Shown here piece by piece: positions 35,691 to 44,720 of a stretch of DNA of 64,000 bases (position 1 is its first letter; the number at the start of each line of letters is the position of its first letter). The position numbers and the translations under genes are program-made. Source of the DNA: Rhodoplanes serenus (GTDB taxonomy: Bacteria; Pseudomonadota; Alphaproteobacteria; Rhizobiales; Xanthobacteraceae); assembly GCA_009720755.1 (NCBI GenBank), contig WNKV01000022.1:37278-101277 (forward strand). The letters are read 5' to 3'. The notes beneath the pieces were generated by a model. The model searched no databases, was not told the origin of the DNA, and was given only the letters and a program-made list of their open reading frames with translations.

Positions 35691-37337
35691 TCAGGCGCTG
35701 CGGGCGAGCGCCCCGTCGATCATGTCGATGGTGTTCTTCAGCCCGTAGATCGCCGCGAAGGAGCCGAAGCGCGGTCCCTTCTCCTGGCCGAGCAGCACCT
35801 GATAGAGCAGGTTGAACCAGTCGAGCGAGACGCCCGGCTTACCGTCCTTGCCCTTCTTCTTCTGGTCTAGGAACGGCTCGCGGCGGCCGACCTCGTAGAC
35901 CACCTCCTGGATCGCCTCGGCCGAGGCGTCGGCGGCAAGCTGGGAGAGCGCGTCGCGGAGATCCAGCAGCGCCGCGCGCTCGGCGTCGGTCGGCTCGCGG
36001 AACCGCTTCGCCGGCAGCACGAAGTCGCGGAAGTAGTGGATGGCGTACTGGACCTGCTGGTCGAGCTTGGGGTGCGACTGCGGCGTGACGCCCGGCCAGT
36101 AGCGGCCGATGAAGCCCCACAGCGTCTCGGCGTTCTCGGCATTGGAGGCGGACACCAGGTTGAGCAGCATCGAGAACGAGATCGGCACCTCGACGGCAGG
36201 CGGCCGGCCGGCATGGATGTGCCACACCGGATTGGCGAGGCGCTGCTTCATGTCCTGCCGCTGATAGCCGTCGAGATACTGGGCGTACTCGTCGACGTGG
36301 CGCGGGATGACGTCGAAGTAGAGCCGCTTGGCCGCCTTCGGCTCGCGATACATGAACAGCGACAGGCTCTCGGGGCTCGCATAGCGCAGCCACTCGTCGA
36401 TGGTGAGCCCGTTGCCCTTGGACTTCGAGATCTTCTGCCCCTTGTCGTCGAGGAACAGCTCGTAGTTGAAGCCCTCGGGCGGGGTGCCGCCGAGGGCCCG
36501 GCAGATCTCGCCGGAGAGCTTGACCGAGTCGATCAGGTCCTTGCCGGCCATCTCGTAGTCGACGCCGAGCGCCACCCAGCGCATCGCCCAGTCGGGCTTC
36601 CATTGCAGCTTGCAGGCGCCGCCCGTCACCGGCACGGTGACGCGCTCGCCGGTCTCCGGATCGTCGTACGAGATGGTGCCGGCGTCGACGTCGCGGGCGA
36701 CGATCGGCACTTGCAGCACCACGCCGGTGCGCGGGCACACCGGCAGGAACGGCGAGTAGGAGGCGGCGCGCTCCTCGCGCAGGCTCGGCAGCATCACCGC
36801 CATCACGGCGTCGAAGCGCGCCAGCACCTTGCGCAGCGCCGCGTCGAAGCGGCCGGACGTGTAGCACTCGGTCGACGACAGGAACTCGTAGTCGAACCCG
36901 AAGGCGTCGAGAAAGGCGCGCAGCCGCGCATTGTTGTGCGCCCCGAAGCTGTCGTGGGTGCCGAACGGGTCGGGCACCCGGGTCAGCGGCTTGCCGAGAT
37001 GTGCCGCCACCAGCTCCTTGTTGGGGATGTTGTCGGGCACCTTGCGCAGCCCGTCCATGTCGTCCGAGAAGGCGATCAGGCGGGTCGCGATACTGTCCTC
37101 GGTGAGCACCCGGAAGGCGTGGCGCACCATGGTGGTGCGCGCCACCTCGCCGAAGGTGCCGATATGGGGCAGCCCCGACGGCCCGTAGCCGGTCTCGAAG
37201 ATCACCTCGTCCTTCGGCCTCTTCTTCAGCCGCGCGACGATCTTCCGCGCCTCCTCGAACGGCCAGGCGGAGGCGTTCTCGGCGAGGGCTCGCAGAGCGG
37301 CGGGATCGAGGTCGGCGGCGGACTCGGGCATCGGCAA
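35691..37337 (-). CDS. lysK: Lysyl-tRNA synthetase, class I
   Basis: 548 residues of the archaeal/alphaproteobacterial class I LysRS, unrelated to the class II LysS of most bacteria. The HIGH-like motif is in [17 protein letters not shown] and the KMSKS-like motif is [15 protein letters not shown]. It charges tRNA(Lys) in the cytoplasm. The start [12 protein letters not shown] is the first Met before conserved sequence; the third residue is an alternative Met. It is 142 bp downstream of the solute-binding-protein gene on the same strand. Confidence 0.96.
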   Translation of the reverse strand: MPMPESAADLDPAALRALAENASAWPFEEARKIVARLKKRPKDEVIFETGYGPSGLPHIGTFGEVARTTMVRHAFRVLTEDSIATRLIAFSDDMDGLRKVPDNIPNKELVAAHLGKPLTRVPDPFGTHDSFGAHNNARLRAFLDAFGFDYEFLSSTECYTSGRFDAALRKVLARFDAVMAVMLPSLREERAASYSPFLPVCPRTGVVLQVPIVARDVDAGTISYDDPETGERVTVPVTGGACKLQWKPDWAMRWVALGVDYEMAGKDLIDSVKLSGEICRALGGTPPEGFNYELFLDDKGQKISKSKGNGLTIDEWLRYASPESLSLFMYREPKAAKRLYFDVIPRHVDEYAQYLDGYQRQDMKQRLANPVWHIHAGRPPAVEVPISFSMLLNLVSASNAENAETLWGFIGRYWPGVTPQSHPKLDQQVQYAIHYFRDFVLPAKRFREPTDAERAALLDLRDALSQLAADASAEAIQEVVYEVGRREPFLDQKKKGKDGKPGVSLDWFNLLYQVLLGQEKGPRFGSFAAIYGLKNTIDMIDGALARSA

Positions 37338-37479
37338 TCTCCGGACGGCGCGGGCGGCGCGGACGAGCGCGCGGCGGACCCGCGTCCGCCTCGTCTAAGG
37401 ACGGCGGGCGGCCGGGTCAAATCCGCCGGACGGCGGTGCGCGGGCCGCGCCGTCGGCGATCGCGCCCCCTGCCGCGTGA

Positions 37480-38412
37480 TCAGAACGGATTGACGGGGAA
37501 GTATTTGAGCCAGAGGTCGGCGAACTTGCCCTTCTCCCACAGGCGGAACAGCGCCCAGTTGAGAGCCAGGCGGAGCTGGTCGTTGCCCTTCTTCACGGCG
37601 ATGCCGACCCCCTCGCCGAAGTAACGGCTCTCGACGAACGGGCCACCGACGAACACACAGCAACCGCTCGCCTCGGTGCCGTTGAGCCAGAAGGCGAGGC
37701 TGTAGCCGTCGCCGAACAGGAGATCGACCTCACCTTTGGCCAGCGCCGTCCGGGCCTCCTCGGCGGTCGGATAGGGCTTCGGCGCCGCCTCGGTGAACAG
37801 GGCGCGCAGATAGGCTTCGTGGGCGGTGCCGGCCACCACCGCGACGGTCTTGCCCTCGATCCGCTCGGGCAGCACGGTGTCGAGCCCGGCGCCGCGGCGG
37901 GCCGCGAAGCGGGCGACCGGCCGGTAGTACGGATCGCTGAAGTCGACCTTCCTGCGCGTTTCGGCCGACACCGCCAGGGAGGCGATGGCGGCATCGCCGC
38001 GGTTCTCGGCGAGCGACTCGACCAGGGTGTCGAAGCGCCGCATCTGCATGGTGCAGGCGATCTTCAGCTCGTCGCAGATGGCGCGGGCGAGATCGACGTT
38101 GAAGCCGGCCGGGTTGCCGTCCGGCCCCGCATAGTTGAACGGCGGGTAATCCACCTCGCTCATGAAGCGGATCAGGGTCAGCCGCAGGTCGGGGCGCTCG
38201 GGCCGCCGCCGCGGGTCCCAGAAGCCGGGAATGGGCAGGCCGGGCGCGGCCGTCTGGGCGGCGGCCAGGGACGCGGCGAGCGGGGCCGACGGCGGGGCCA
38301 GCGCCGACGCGAGGGGCACCGCCAGGGACATGGCCGCGACGGCAAGCCATCGGCGCAGGAGCTTCGGCGGGACTCGCAACTTTAAGCTGTATAGGCTAGT
38401 CTGTATGATCAT
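37480..38412 (-). CDS. Periplasmic amino-acid-type solute-binding protein
   Basis: 310 residues. A long signal region (RRWLAVAAMSLAVPLASALA) is followed by a type 2 periplasmic binding fold: YPPFNYAGPDGNPAGFNVDLARAICDEL, RFDTLVESLAENRGDAAIASLAVS and RKVDFSDPYY, classic for amino-acid ABC binding proteins. The start at 38412 gives a basic N-region; a later Met at about residue 28 would give a shorter signal. No permease or ATPase gene is adjacent, so it is an orphan or serves a pump elsewhere. An unusual CC pair (ASGCCVFVG) may form a disulfide. Confidence 0.88.
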   Translation of the reverse strand: MIIQTSLYSLKLRVPPKLLRRWLAVAAMSLAVPLASALAPPSAPLAASLAAAQTAAPGLPIPGFWDPRRRPERPDLRLTLIRFMSEVDYPPFNYAGPDGNPAGFNVDLARAICDELKIACTMQMRRFDTLVESLAENRGDAAIASLAVSAETRRKVDFSDPYYRPVARFAARRGAGLDTVLPERIEGKTVAVVAGTAHEAYLRALFTEAAPKPYPTAEEARTALAKGEVDLLFGDGYSLAFWLNGTEASGCCVFVGGPFVESRYFGEGVGIAVKKGNDQLRLALNWALFRLWEKGKFADLWLKYFPVNPF

Positions 38413-38474
38413 CCGGCGGTCCCGGTGCTGGCGCCGCGTTCTTATAGACCAAGTCGCCGGCCGGTGGACCATGG

Positions 38475-40562
38475 ATGTCATCATCGACAGCCCTGGGTGG
38501 GGGGACCGACTTGGCCGATCGCAGCGACAGCCCGCGACCGCGCGAGCGGTCGTTCTCCACCGCTTGGCTTGGTGGCGGTGGAGGTCCGGCCGACCGGCGG
38601 CCGACCAGCCCGTCCCGGCGCGACGCCCGCCGCGCGCTCGATTCCTGCCCGGAGATCGACTGTGTCCGTCACGTTCTGCCGCCGGCCGTGGTGGCGGTCG
38701 CCGAGCGCCGCGCCCGCCGGATCGGCGTCACCGCCGACCGGGTGCTGGTGGCGGCCGGGCTGCTCGACGAGGACACCTATGCGCGTGCCCTGGCGCGGCG
38801 GCTGGGGGTGCCGTTCGAGCCGCTCGACGGGCGCACCCGGGCCGCCTGCCCGCTGCCGGACGACCGGCTGATCGAGGCGGCGGCGGCGGGCCTTCTCCCG
38901 CTCGCCGATCGGGATGGCCACAGTCTCGTCGTCGCCCCCCGGGGCGCCGCGGCGCGGCGGCTGGCCGAGCTGGCCGGCAGCCCGATGCTGCCGCCCGGCC
39001 TGCGCATCACCACGGGGGCGCGGCTCGGACGGTTCGTCCGCCGCACGGCCGCCACGGCGCTCGGCCGTCATGCCGCCTTCGACCTCGCGACCACCCGTCC
39101 GGACCTCTCGGCGGCGCCCCGGCCGCTTCACCTCACCCGGCTCGGCGCCGCCCTCGCGGCCGTGACCCCGCCGGTGGTCGCCTGGCCGACGGCGGCCGCG
39201 ACCGTCCTCGGGATCGGGCTGGCCATGCTGTTCCTCGCCTGGACCGGGCTGCGGCTGCTGGCGCTGGCACGGCCGCCGCTCGCCGCCCCGCCGCTCGACC
39301 GCGTCGCCGACGATGCCCTGCCGCTCTACACCGTGATGGTCGCGCTCTATCGCGAGGCGGCGAGCGTGAGGCGGCTCGTCGCCGGCCTCGATGCCCTCGA
39401 CTACCCACCCGAGAAGCTCCAGATCATCCTGATCCTGGAGGCGGACGACATCGCCACCCGGGCCGCCCTGGAGGCCGAGCGGCTCGGGCCGCCCTACGAG
39501 ATCCTGGTGGTCCCCGATATCGGCCCGCGCACCAAGCCGAAGGCGCTCGATGCCGGGCTTCCGTTCGCGCGCGGCTCGCTCCTCGCGGTGTTCGACGCCG
39601 AGGACCGGCCGGAGCCCGATCAACTCCGCCGCGCCGTCGCGGCGTTCTCGGCCGGCGGCGAGCGCCTCGCCTGCGTGCAGGCGCGCCTCACCATCGACAA
39701 CACCCGGGACGGCTGGCTGACCGCGCTGTTCACGGCCGAGTATGCCGGGCTGTTCGACGTGTTCCTGCCGACCCTCGCCTGGCTGCGCTTGCCGCTGCCG
39801 CTCGGCGGCTCCTCGAATCACTTCCGCACCGCCGCGCTGCGCGCGGTCGGCGGCTGGGACCCGTTCAACCTCACCGAGGACGCCGATCTCGGCATCCGGC
39901 TCGCCCGCCACGGGCTGCGCAGCGACGTCATCGCCTCGACCACCCACGAGGAGGCGCCGGCGCGGCTGGGGCCGTGGCTGCGCCAGCGCACCCGCTGGTT
40001 CCAGGGCTGGATGCAGACCTGGCTGGTGCATATGCGGCAGCCGCGGCGGACGCTGCGCGATCTCGGCCCGGCCGGCTTCGTGACGCTGCACCTCGTGGTC
40101 GGCGGCACCGTGCTGGCCGCGCTGGTGCATCCGCTGTTCGGGCTCTTGCTGCTGGCCGCGTGGGCGACCGGGGCGCCCCGCCCCGACGATGGCGTCGACG
40201 CGGCGCTGACGATCCTGTTCGGGCTCACCTTCGTGTCCGGCTGGGCCGCCTCGGTGCTGCTCGGCCTCGCCGGACTCGCCCGCCGCCGGCTGCTCGCCAC
40301 CGCGTGGGTGCTGCTGCTCGTCCCGGTGCATTGGCTGCTGCTCGCCACCGCGGCATGGCGGGCGCTGATCAAGCTCGTCCGCGATCCCTATCGCTGGGAC
40401 AAGACCGAGCACGGGCTGGCGAGGACCTCGCGCAGCGGCGGCGGGGCGGCTCAGGGCGGCGGCGGGCGGTCGACGCCGGCGATCTCGCCCGACGGCGGAC
40501 GCGCCGGACGCTCGCGCCAGGGCCGGAAGAAGCCGGAGGTCGAGCCGGCGACCAGCCAGTAG
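38475..40562 (+). CDS. GT2-family membrane glycosyltransferase with MshEN-like N-terminus
   Basis: 695 residues. Residues about 70-165 resemble the MshEN (type II secretion ATPase N-terminal) fold (GVTADRVLVAAGLLDEDTYARALARRLGVPFEPLD). A membrane pair near 232-265 precedes a GT2 catalytic domain (283-520) with the DxD-like DAED at 374-377, TEDADLG at 467-473 and the QxxRW-type QRTRW at 504-508, then three or four more membrane segments. This is the layout of processive polysaccharide synthases, so it probably makes or exports an exopolysaccharide. Its last 112 bp overlap the convergent membrane-protein gene. Start: the second of two overlapping ATGs (38471, 38475) is in frame. Confidence 0.9.
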   Translation: MSSSTALGGGTDLADRSDSPRPRERSFSTAWLGGGGGPADRRPTSPSRRDARRALDSCPEIDCVRHVLPPAVVAVAERRARRIGVTADRVLVAAGLLDEDTYARALARRLGVPFEPLDGRTRAACPLPDDRLIEAAAAGLLPLADRDGHSLVVAPRGAAARRLAELAGSPMLPPGLRITTGARLGRFVRRTAATALGRHAAFDLATTRPDLSAAPRPLHLTRLGAALAAVTPPVVAWPTAAATVLGIGLAMLFLAWTGLRLLALARPPLAAPPLDRVADDALPLYTVMVALYREAASVRRLVAGLDALDYPPEKLQIILILEADDIATRAALEAERLGPPYEILVVPDIGPRTKPKALDAGLPFARGSLLAVFDAEDRPEPDQLRRAVAAFSAGGERLACVQARLTIDNTRDGWLTALFTAEYAGLFDVFLPTLAWLRLPLPLGGSSNHFRTAALRAVGGWDPFNLTEDADLGIRLARHGLRSDVIASTTHEEAPARLGPWLRQRTRWFQGWMQTWLVHMRQPRRTLRDLGPAGFVTLHLVVGGTVLAALVHPLFGLLLLAAWATGAPRPDDGVDAALTILFGLTFVSGWAASVLLGLAGLARRRLLATAWVLLLVPVHWLLLATAAWRALIKLVRDPYRWDKTEHGLARTSRSGGGAAQGGGGRSTPAISPDGGRAGRSRQGRKKPEVEPATSQ

Positions 40563-40969
40563 GCGAGGCCGCCGGCGAGCCCGGCCGCCACCAGCGCGGT
40601 CGGGTCGGTGATGGCCCGTAGCCCGTCGTCGGTGCGCCCGGCGAGCGACCAGCCGATCCAGGTGGCGAGCCCGCCATTGGCGGCGTGGAAGATCCAGGAG
40701 CGCAGCGCGAAGGCTTCGGCGATCAGCACGCCGACCGCCGCGACCGCGAGGGTCAGCGTGGCGACGGCGGAGAGCAGCAGCATCAGCTCCGGTCCTGCCG
40801 CCACCAGGGCGAGCACGTAATCGCCCTGCCGCTCGACATCGGCCGCCGCGAGCGCCGTGACGGCGCGCCAGTTGGCCATCGCCACGACGGCGACCGCCAC
40901 CAGAATGGCCAGCACGGCGCCGAGCGGCACCAGGAGAAAGCGCAGGAGCAGGCGGCCGACGGAGTCCAT
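40451..40969 (-). CDS. Small four-TM membrane protein of unknown function
   Basis: 172 residues with about four membrane segments (LLVPLGAVLAILVAVAVVAMANW, LMLLLSAVATLTLAVAAVGVLIAEAFAL and two more) and a short Pro/Arg C-terminal tail. I do not recognise the family. Its 3' end overlaps the glycosyltransferase gene by 112 bp tail to tail, so transcripts would be complementary there. A GNAT gene lies 86 bp upstream on the same strand. Confidence 0.78.
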   Translation of the reverse strand: MDSVGRLLLRFLLVPLGAVLAILVAVAVVAMANWRAVTALAAADVERQGDYVLALVAAGPELMLLLSAVATLTLAVAAVGVLIAEAFALRSWIFHAANGGLATWIGWSLAGRTDDGLRAITDPTALVAAGLAGGLAYWLVAGSTSGFFRPWRERPARPPSGEIAGVDRPPPP

Positions 40970-41055
40970 CGCGCCGTTATACACGAGCCGTCGGGGCCGT
41001 GACCCATCGAAGCGGCATCGCGTGCCCGCTCCGCGGACCCCTGCGGACCAACCGA

Positions 41056-41568
41056 TCAGGCGGCGGCATCCCATTCCGGCCGGATCGCTCCGGCGACGGT
41101 GTCGGCGGCGCCGGGCACCAGCTCGGCGATCAGCAGGCGGGCCGGATCGACCGGCCCCGGCATGGTGATGCGGCCCTTGGGGACGCGCTTGAACCCGGCG
41201 CGGGCGTAATAGGGCTCGTCGCCGACCAGCACCACCAGCCGATGCCCGCGTGCCAGCGCCTCGGCGTGGGCGCGCTCGATCAGCGCCAGACCGATACCGC
41301 GATCGCGGAACGGCGGCTCGACAGTGAGCGGACCGAGCAGCAGCGCCGGCGTCTCGCCGATGCGGATCGCCGTCAGCCGCACCGAGCCGACCAGCAGCGT
41401 GCCGATGCGGGCCAGGAACGACAGCGCGTTGCAGTGCTCGGCCTTCTCGCGAATGCGGAAGGCGGTGCGCGCATAGCGGCCCGGACCGAAGGTGCGTGCG
41501 TGCAGCCGCTCGACGGCGGCCGTGTCGGCGGGCGTCTCGGGCGAGATGGTGAGCGACAGGTCGGTCAT
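41056..41568 (-). CDS. GNAT family N-acetyltransferase
   Basis: 170 residues of GNAT fold. The acetyl-CoA loop is LTVEPPFRDRGIGLALIERAHAEALARGH (a variant of Q/R-x-x-G-x-G/A), followed by LVVLVGDEPYYARAGFKRVPKG, typical of the YhbS-like group. Substrate unknown. The start is MTDLSLTISPETPADTAAV; upstream in-frame residues are not GNAT-like. Confidence 0.9.
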   Translation of the reverse strand: MTDLSLTISPETPADTAAVERLHARTFGPGRYARTAFRIREKAEHCNALSFLARIGTLLVGSVRLTAIRIGETPALLLGPLTVEPPFRDRGIGLALIERAHAEALARGHRLVVLVGDEPYYARAGFKRVPKGRITMPGPVDPARLLIAELVPGAADTVAGAIRPEWDAAA

Positions 41569-41723
41569 GGTTCGGCATCCGCGCAAGCAAAACAGGAAAT
41601 GTCCGGGAACGACACGCGGAACGCGACGGCAGCCGCGAGATTCACGTCGGCCATCGCGAAACACGAGGTGTCCGGCGCCGCGCGGCGTCATAGATAGCAG
41701 CCATCGGCCGACCGGAGAAGCAC

Positions 41724-42710
41724 ATGGGACTGCTCGTCGAAGGAGTCTGGCAAGACCGTTGGTATGACACGGGGTCGTCAGGAGGGCGATTCGTGCGCGC
41801 GGAGTCGCACTTCCGCAACTGGGTGACGGCGGACGGAGCGCCGGGCCCGACCGGCGATGGCGGCTTTCCGGCGGAGCCGGGGCGCTATCATCTGTACGTG
41901 TCGCTCGCCTGTCCGTGGGCGCATCGCACCCTGATCATGCGGGTGCTGAAGAGGCTGGAGTCGGTCGTCTCGGTCTCGGTGGTGTCGCCCCTGATGGGGC
42001 GTTTCGGCTGGACCTTCGACACCGGCGAGGGCTCGACCGGCGATGGCGTCGGCGGCGCCCGCACGCTGGCCGAGATCTACGTGGCGGCCGACCCGCGCTA
42101 CACGGGCCGCGTCACGGTGCCGGTGCTGTGGGACAGGACGCGCCACACCATCGTGAGCAACGAATCCGCCGACATCCTGCGCATGCTCAATCGCGCCTTC
42201 GACGCCTTCACGCCGGTGACCACCGACTACAGCCCCGAGGCCCTGCGCCCGCAGATCGACGAGATCAACGCCTTCGTCTACGCCAACATCAACAACGGGG
42301 TCTATCGCACCGGCTTCGCCACCACGCAGGTCGCCTACGAGGAGGCGTTCCGCGCCCTTTTCGCGGCGCTCGACGAGATCGAGGCTCGGCTCTCGGCGCG
42401 GCGCTGGCTGCTCGGCAACCGGATCACCGAGGCGGACTGGCGGCTGTTCACGACGCTGGTGCGCTTCGACGCCGTCTATCACGGGCACTTCAAGTGCAAT
42501 CTGCGGCGGATCGTCGACTACCCGAACCTGTCGAACTACGTGCGCGATCTCTACCAGGTGCCCGGCATCGCCGCGACCGTCGATCTCGACCACATCAAGC
42601 GCCACTATTACGTCAGCCACCACACCATCAATCCGACCGGCATCGTTCCGGTGGGGCCGGCGCTCGACTTTGCGGCACCGCACGACCGCAGCCGCTTCGG
42701 GCCGTCCTGA
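41724..42710 (+). CDS. Glutathionyl-hydroquinone reductase (xi-class GST, YqjG/PcpF type)
   Basis: 328 residues, the usual length of ECM4/YqjG proteins. The catalytic cysteine is C63 in SLACPWAHRTL, and the C-terminal domain has the family stretch INNGVYRTGFATTQ and RLFTTLVRFDAVYHGHFKCNLR. It reduces glutathionyl-hydroquinones and releases glutathione, using a second glutathione. It is monocistronic. GGAGAAG at 41714-41720 serves as ribosome binding site. Confidence 0.95.
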   Translation: MGLLVEGVWQDRWYDTGSSGGRFVRAESHFRNWVTADGAPGPTGDGGFPAEPGRYHLYVSLACPWAHRTLIMRVLKRLESVVSVSVVSPLMGRFGWTFDTGEGSTGDGVGGARTLAEIYVAADPRYTGRVTVPVLWDRTRHTIVSNESADILRMLNRAFDAFTPVTTDYSPEALRPQIDEINAFVYANINNGVYRTGFATTQVAYEEAFRALFAALDEIEARLSARRWLLGNRITEADWRLFTTLVRFDAVYHGHFKCNLRRIVDYPNLSNYVRDLYQVPGIAATVDLDHIKRHYYVSHHTINPTGIVPVGPALDFAAPHDRSRFGPS

Positions 42711-42727
42711 CGCGGCGAGCTCCGATC

Positions 42728-43270
42728 TCACCAATGCTCGGTGACGGGGGCACCGTCGAGCACCTCGGCGAGGCGGGCGCGGGTGCCGCGCGTGGTGTCG
42801 GCCGGCAAGGCGTCGACAGGGAAGAAGCCGGCGGCGACGATCTCCCGATTGGGCCGCGGTGGCGCCGGCTGGACGAAGTCCCGCACCACGAACAAGGCGA
42901 CGTGATCGCGACGCGATACCCGGGCATTGAGATAGACGCCGTGCAGCGTGGCCGCGCCGGTGAGATGTAGGTTGCCTTCCTCACGCAGCTCGCGGACGAG
43001 CGCGTCCCCCAGGGTCTCGCCGATCTCGACGCCGCCACCCGGCAGATACCAGCCCGACACGTAGCTGTGGCGCACCAGGAAGACGCGGCCGTCCGGGTCG
43101 ATCACCAGGGCGCGAACGCCGAGCGTCAGGCCGCGGCTGAGCCGCCACCATAGATGCAGCACGCGCCGCAGGACCGGCTCGCCGGCGCGGCGCAGCCGGG
43201 CGAGACGCCCCGGCGCAGAGGATCGCGAGGCCGGCGCGGCGGCGTCGGGTTCGGACTTGGGAACAGCCAT
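42728..43270 (-). CDS. NUDIX hydrolase
   Basis: 180 residues from MAVPKSEP. The Nudix box is GGGVEIGETLGDALVRELREEG, matching G-x5-E-x7-REUXEEXGU. Before it, RGLTLGVRALVIDPDGRVFLVRHSYVSGWYLPGGG is a typical entry strand. It hydrolyses a nucleoside diphosphate linked to another group; substrate not predictable. Starts at 43288 or 43399 are possible but add non-conserved residues. It is convergent with the hydroquinone reductase gene (17 bp apart). Confidence 0.88.
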   Translation of the reverse strand: MAVPKSEPDAAAPASRSSAPGRLARLRRAGEPVLRRVLHLWWRLSRGLTLGVRALVIDPDGRVFLVRHSYVSGWYLPGGGVEIGETLGDALVRELREEGNLHLTGAATLHGVYLNARVSRRDHVALFVVRDFVQPAPPRPNREIVAAGFFPVDALPADTTRGTRARLAEVLDGAPVTEHW

Positions 43271-43575
43271 GGCCTGCACGTCACCCATCTGGTTCGAGTC
43301 GAACACCGGAACGATACCGGCAATCGTGTCGGCGCCCGCCGGCTTTCGGTCGGCGGGTCCGAGCGGGCGGTCGCGCCGATCGCGGCCGCCGCGGCCCACG
43401 CCGCGCGGTGGGGATATGTCCGGTTCGGCTCACGGCAACACTCGAGAATTTGTGATAGAAATCGCCTGGTCGTTCCCCAGATCGACACAGGACTGGCTCT
43501 CGGCGTGTTCGAGGCTCTTGAGGGTAAGCGCATGGCGGATCTGCGGCCGGCGCCGGAGCACCACCATGATGCCGA

Positions 43576-43890
43576 TTGATTCAAGTTCGAATTTGCGATT
43601 GTGTATCTTAATAATATAAAAACCGTTGAGGACGTACCAGGGAGAGCTTCTGTTCCTAAAGAATAGTGAGCTACGTGCTGCTCTGGGCTGGAATATCGAA
43701 ACTATAGTCGGGCTAGTCTAAGCTAGTGATTAATAATCTTGGTACTAGTCCGAATGCAGAGTCGCAAGATCTCGCCAAAGCGTCGAACGCCCAGCCACAT
43801 GCAACCAGCTTTTTATCTCGACCAAGAGGCGAGCCGGACGGATTCGCTCGTAGAGAGGCGACCAACCTCGGCCGGTGTTGGGGGGCTCGC
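43576..43890. other. AT-rich intergenic stretch before the LuxR-type regulator
   Basis: Much richer in A and T than its surroundings. It carries three copies of the rare tetranucleotide CTAG within 36 bp (43713, 43723, 43745). An in-frame extension of the LuxR gene crosses its right part (43726-43890) but uses codons rare in this genome (TTA, AGA, AGT, ACT), so it is treated as noncoding. The part 43271-43575 shows nothing I can support. Confidence 0.55.
43593..43620 (+). promoter_or_regulatory. Putative promoter of the PAS-LuxR gene
   Basis: TTGCGA (43593-43598), a 16-bp spacer and TATAAA (43615-43620) on the plus strand, within the AT-rich stretch and about 270 bp before the preferred GTG start. 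Confidence 0.45.
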
Positions 43891-44679
43891 GTGATTAGCT
43901 CTGAGCTACTTTTCAAGGACCTGCCCGTCTATGTCGCGTTGCTGGATCGTTTCGGCTTCGTATTGACGGTCAACAAGCAATGGAAATCATTTGTCGATTC
44001 CGGCGGGGCCGTGCTTCCCCACGAAGACCGCGTCACAGAGAACTACGGAATCGGCGAGAATTACTTGCGCTTCTGTGCCTTTGCCGATCCGCTGTCGCCG
44101 CGCCTGATTACCGGGATTTCCCAGCTTCTCGCCGGACAGACCAACAGCGTCGCGGTGGTCTATCCGCGGCGTTCACCTGGGAGGAACTCCTGGTTCCTGC
44201 TGATCGGCTTCCCGTACCGGGAGCACGGCAGCCGCGCCGCCCTGCTGCATGTCGATATCGGCATCGCCGTCAGCGCGATGATCGAAAGCCGCACCCGGCC
44301 GGACGGCACCGTCGACGACAGTCCGCCCGATCTCGATCTCGCCCGCATGGCCGGCGCGCTCGAGCAGGCGGTGCTGGGTCACGGCACCCCGTTGCGCCAT
44401 GGTGACCGCCCGCCGGCGGTCCGCAGCCTCCCGGCGGAGCCCCAGGACGAGCGCCATCCGCCGCTGAGCAAGCGGCAATGGGAGGTGCTGTCGCTGATGA
44501 CCCACGGGCTGACCAATGTGGAGATCGCCCGCCGTCTGGGCCTGTCTCCCAACACCGTGAAGATCCATGTGTCGGGCATCCTGGCACGGCTCGGCCTGCC
44601 GTCCCGGACCCAGGCGGTCCACTGGGCCTTGAGCCAGACCGAGGACGACACCACCAGCGACTCGCCCGGCCGCGTCTAA
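43891..44679 (+). CDS. PAS-domain LuxR-type transcriptional regulator
   Basis: 262 residues from the GTG at 43891. The N-terminal half is PAS-like (FKDLPVYVALLDRFGFVLTVNKQW, then GIGENYLRFC, a motif common in alphaproteobacterial PAS regulators). The C-terminal LuxR HTH is PLSKRQWEVLSLMTHGLTNVEIARRLGLSPNTVKIHVSGIL at about 193-233. The GTG follows GGGGGG, while the alternative GTG at 43726 adds 55 residues with atypical codons. There is no phosphoreceiver Asp pocket, so it probably senses a ligand or partner directly. No autoinducer synthase gene is nearby. Confidence 0.85.
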   Translation: MISSELLFKDLPVYVALLDRFGFVLTVNKQWKSFVDSGGAVLPHEDRVTENYGIGENYLRFCAFADPLSPRLITGISQLLAGQTNSVAVVYPRRSPGRNSWFLLIGFPYREHGSRAALLHVDIGIAVSAMIESRTRPDGTVDDSPPDLDLARMAGALEQAVLGHGTPLRHGDRPPAVRSLPAEPQDERHPPLSKRQWEVLSLMTHGLTNVEIARRLGLSPNTVKIHVSGILARLGLPSRTQAVHWALSQTEDDTTSDSPGRV

Positions 44680-44720
44680 ACGGCCGGCGTCACGCGATCG
44701 GCGGCCACGGCCGCCGCCGC

